Part shown: positions 18,083 through 20,036 of the stretch, piece by piece
Position numbering within the stretch: position 1 is the stretch's first letter
Layout: each line of letters opens with the position of its first letter
NCBI RefSeq assembly: GCF_001186125.1
Contig: NW_014040117.1
Span: forward strand, 1 to 20,036
DNA length: 20,036 nt
Reading direction: 5' to 3'
Origin: Sphaeroforma arctica JP610
Lineage: Eukaryota > Opisthokonta > Ichthyosporea > Ichthyophonida
Translations under genes and position numbers: made by a program
Notes under the pieces: model-generated
Databases searched by the model: none
What the model was told of the DNA's origin: nothing
What the model saw: the letters and a program-made list of their open reading frames with translations, nothing else

Positions 18083-18677
18083 ATGAAGCTTTTAACGCAC
18101 AATATGCTGACATGCCATGTCGCAAAATGCAAGAAAAACAACTTTCCACTGAAGATTGTGTTGGCAAATGAGAGCAGCATCCACATGGAGGAGAGCGATA
18201 TGAACCCTGACTTTATCAGGCATATGATACCTAAGATTGATTGGCGAGCCCTAAAAGAAGCAGCAGATTCGGTATGCACAAGCTGCCTTTGCTTTATGTA
18301 AATCATTAGTATGCATATCTTCTTGTTCAAATACATCCTATAAGTTCACACCGTAGCCATAAGTTATCGCCTTCTGATTGGGGTCGTGAGCATATATATG
18401 TGAGTATATTATTGAACCTGTGATGTCTTTTGCTTGGATTTAAACCATGCCACATTTATTACCGTTCTTGTGTGTATAGCTGGAACTCACAGGTTTGCCA
18501 AGTAATGCCCCGACGCCCGAAAACGTGGACGAGAACACGATGAACGCTTTACATCATATTCTAATGGAAGCGGATATACAGAATTGTCAATTAGTGTGTC
18601 CGAATGAAGAGTGCAAGCGAAGCTATCCTGTGGTACAGGGTGTGCCAAATCTGCTACTAACGAAGGATGAGGTTTGA
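18083..18677 (+). CDS. TRMT112: TRMT112, methyltransferase activator subunit (2 exons)
   Basis: TRMT112 is a small partner that stabilises and activates several methyltransferases acting on tRNA, rRNA and translation release factor (Trm9/ALKBH8, Trm11, BUD23, HEMK2 families). Exon 1 is 18083-18271 (63 codons, MKLLTHNMLTCHVAKC...) and exon 2 is 18480-18677 (65 codons and TGA), joined in phase 0 through GTATGC...TATAG. The 128-residue product compares with about 125 in human. MKLLTHN at the start, MIPKIDW at 49-55, the ALHHILME helix and GVPNLLLTKDE near the end are family hallmarks. Cys11 and Cys16, with Cys103 and Cys108 (CPNEEC), sit where yeast Trm112 binds zinc. It lies head to head with MSH4. 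I am confident in both exons. Confidence 0.96.
18272..18479 (+). other. TRMT112: TRMT112 intron (208 nt)
   Basis: GTATGC donor after the Ser codon (GAT TCG) and TATAG acceptor before CTG. Removing it joins EAADS to LELTGLP in frame, matching the EAADNL region of human TRMT112. Confidence 0.93.
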
Positions 18678-19918
18678 TTTTAGGTCATTTAGTAAAATAT
18701 ATAAAAGCATATAGAAGTATATGACACATTTTACTTTCGCAAGTATTTAAATGCTTTGTGAAGATTGCAGCTTTACTTGATAGTGCATCTTTAAATATTG
18801 GTTGCAAAAAGAAACCAAATACGTGTCGCTCGAATTTACTAGTAGAAAATGGTTGTAATATGAATACTACTTGTAAATCATGAATAGATCCGTGGTTGTT
18901 GGCTGATGCCTGTAGTTGTGCAACATGTATACTCAATACGTGCACATAGCAGAAATTTCTTACCAGTTACATTTTGTGATCGTGGCGCATATTGACTTGG
19001 TCATTGTTAGGCAATTCGCTATTAATGAATTAGAGTTGAAGCTATTTAAATCTTTCATTGTGAGTGTGTCCGAATTGTATATTGTGAGCAGGGAGGAATT
19101 GTATGCTGTATCATTGACCTGTCAACTTGTTCAAAAATGCGGTGACGAGATGTCCCAATCATCATACTGGATAATAAACTACATATTTTGCAGCTTGTGA
19201 TAATTTACACCACAGATCTAGCTTCTTGCGAACGGAAGGAATCTAGTAGCTATTAAGTTAAGTACCCCCTGATGAGCCAATTGCTTCCGACTAGGCTGGC
19301 ATGTGAAGCAGTGTGTGCTCAAACGTTTTCATGGCATTTCTATGAGCATTCGCTGAGAGTTCAGGAACAACAGTGTGAATGTTTCACGGCACAGTGGTAA
19401 GAATATAACGCTGGCATGTCTTATTCGGCACGGCATGTTAATGCATTGTTGGGATGATTCTGCCAAACTATGTGGTGGGTTGTCTTTCTACGGTATTCAA
19501 AATAACGCACATCAACAACCATACGAAAACATCATGTTGGTGGTACTGGTGTAGAGGACTTTCGACTCGTGTATATATGTACTCTGAAGAATCTACACAA
19601 AGACAACCGAGGGATACGTATAGAGTTGAAACCTAGCCCATGTGTAACGTTACTCTCGAGAGTATCAGTAAGTCTGACAATGAAACCAAGTAAGTGCATA
19701 TTGCGCGATGATGTGAACTATACAAGATTCATTTACAATGGCAATATTGCATTAACCTCAAAGGTACCTGAGAAGACATATGTGAACTGAATACACCAAC
19801 CTAGATGCAACTACAAGTCTATATTATGTCCTATAGCTGCTCACTCTGATAGAAATCACAGGCATAGAAGTATATATAAATTACAATGCAAGAATATGGT
19901 TTTATACATACGTACAAA
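18678..19918. other. Region after TRMT112, no gene recognised
   Basis: Contains the TRMT112 3' UTR. No AATAAA lies close to the stop; the first on this strand is near 19173. Plus-strand open frames of 94, 60 and 73 codons (18916-19200, 19454-19636, 19569-19790) and a minus one of 86 (18685-18945) match nothing I know. Given the tiny exons of MSH4, exons of another gene could be hidden here. Confidence 0.5.
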
Positions 19919-19919
19919 C

Positions 19920-19998
<79 letters not shown>

Positions 19999-20036
19999 TA
20001 TATATATATATATTATATATGTATATATATGTGTGT
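19919..20036. repeat. Microsatellite (TA)n-(TG)n-(TA)n
   Basis: A short TA run leads into a (TG)n run to about 19989, then an imperfect TA/TG tract to the last base. Confidence 0.97.

Overview
This looks like nuclear DNA of an intron-rich eukaryote. It is AT-rich, carries (TG)n/(TA)n microsatellites at both ends, and its genes are cut into short exons by GT-AG introns. Nothing bacterial, viral or transposon-like was recognised. The lineage cannot be fixed from the sequence. A unicellular relative of animals or fungi (for example an ichthyosporean-type genome) is a guess from gene structure only.

Two genes are supported. Most of the window (268-16639, minus strand) is one gene that six-frame ORF calling misses because almost every exon is shorter than 125 nt: MSH4, the meiosis-specific MutS homologue that pairs with MSH5 to stabilise recombination intermediates for crossovers. 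I assembled 38 exons of 10 to 124 nt by matching minus-strand peptides, in order, to my memory of the MSH4 family and requiring GT-AG boundaries and matching codon phase at every junction. The model is 2,472 nt, coding for 823 residues plus a stop, close to the usual length of the family. The MutS connector, core/lever, clamp and ATPase parts are all present, including Walker A, the NSSTFM signature region, Walker B and the TH switch. The family's missing mismatch-recognition domain is missing here too. An AATAAA signal follows the stop. Least certain are the extreme N-terminal exon and exons 32-35 in the C-terminal ATPase region.

On the plus strand, 18083-18677 is a two-exon TRMT112 gene (128 residues), the small activating subunit of several rRNA, tRNA and translation-factor methyltransferases. 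It keeps four cysteines in the two places where the yeast protein binds zinc.

The two genes are head to head and share a 1.44 kb upstream region (16640-18082), which holds a cluster of five ATAGCC/GGCTAT hexamers nearer TRMT112. The rest is introns, three microsatellite tracts (1-107, 15376-15404, 19919-20036) and about 1.2 kb of unrecognised sequence after TRMT112.
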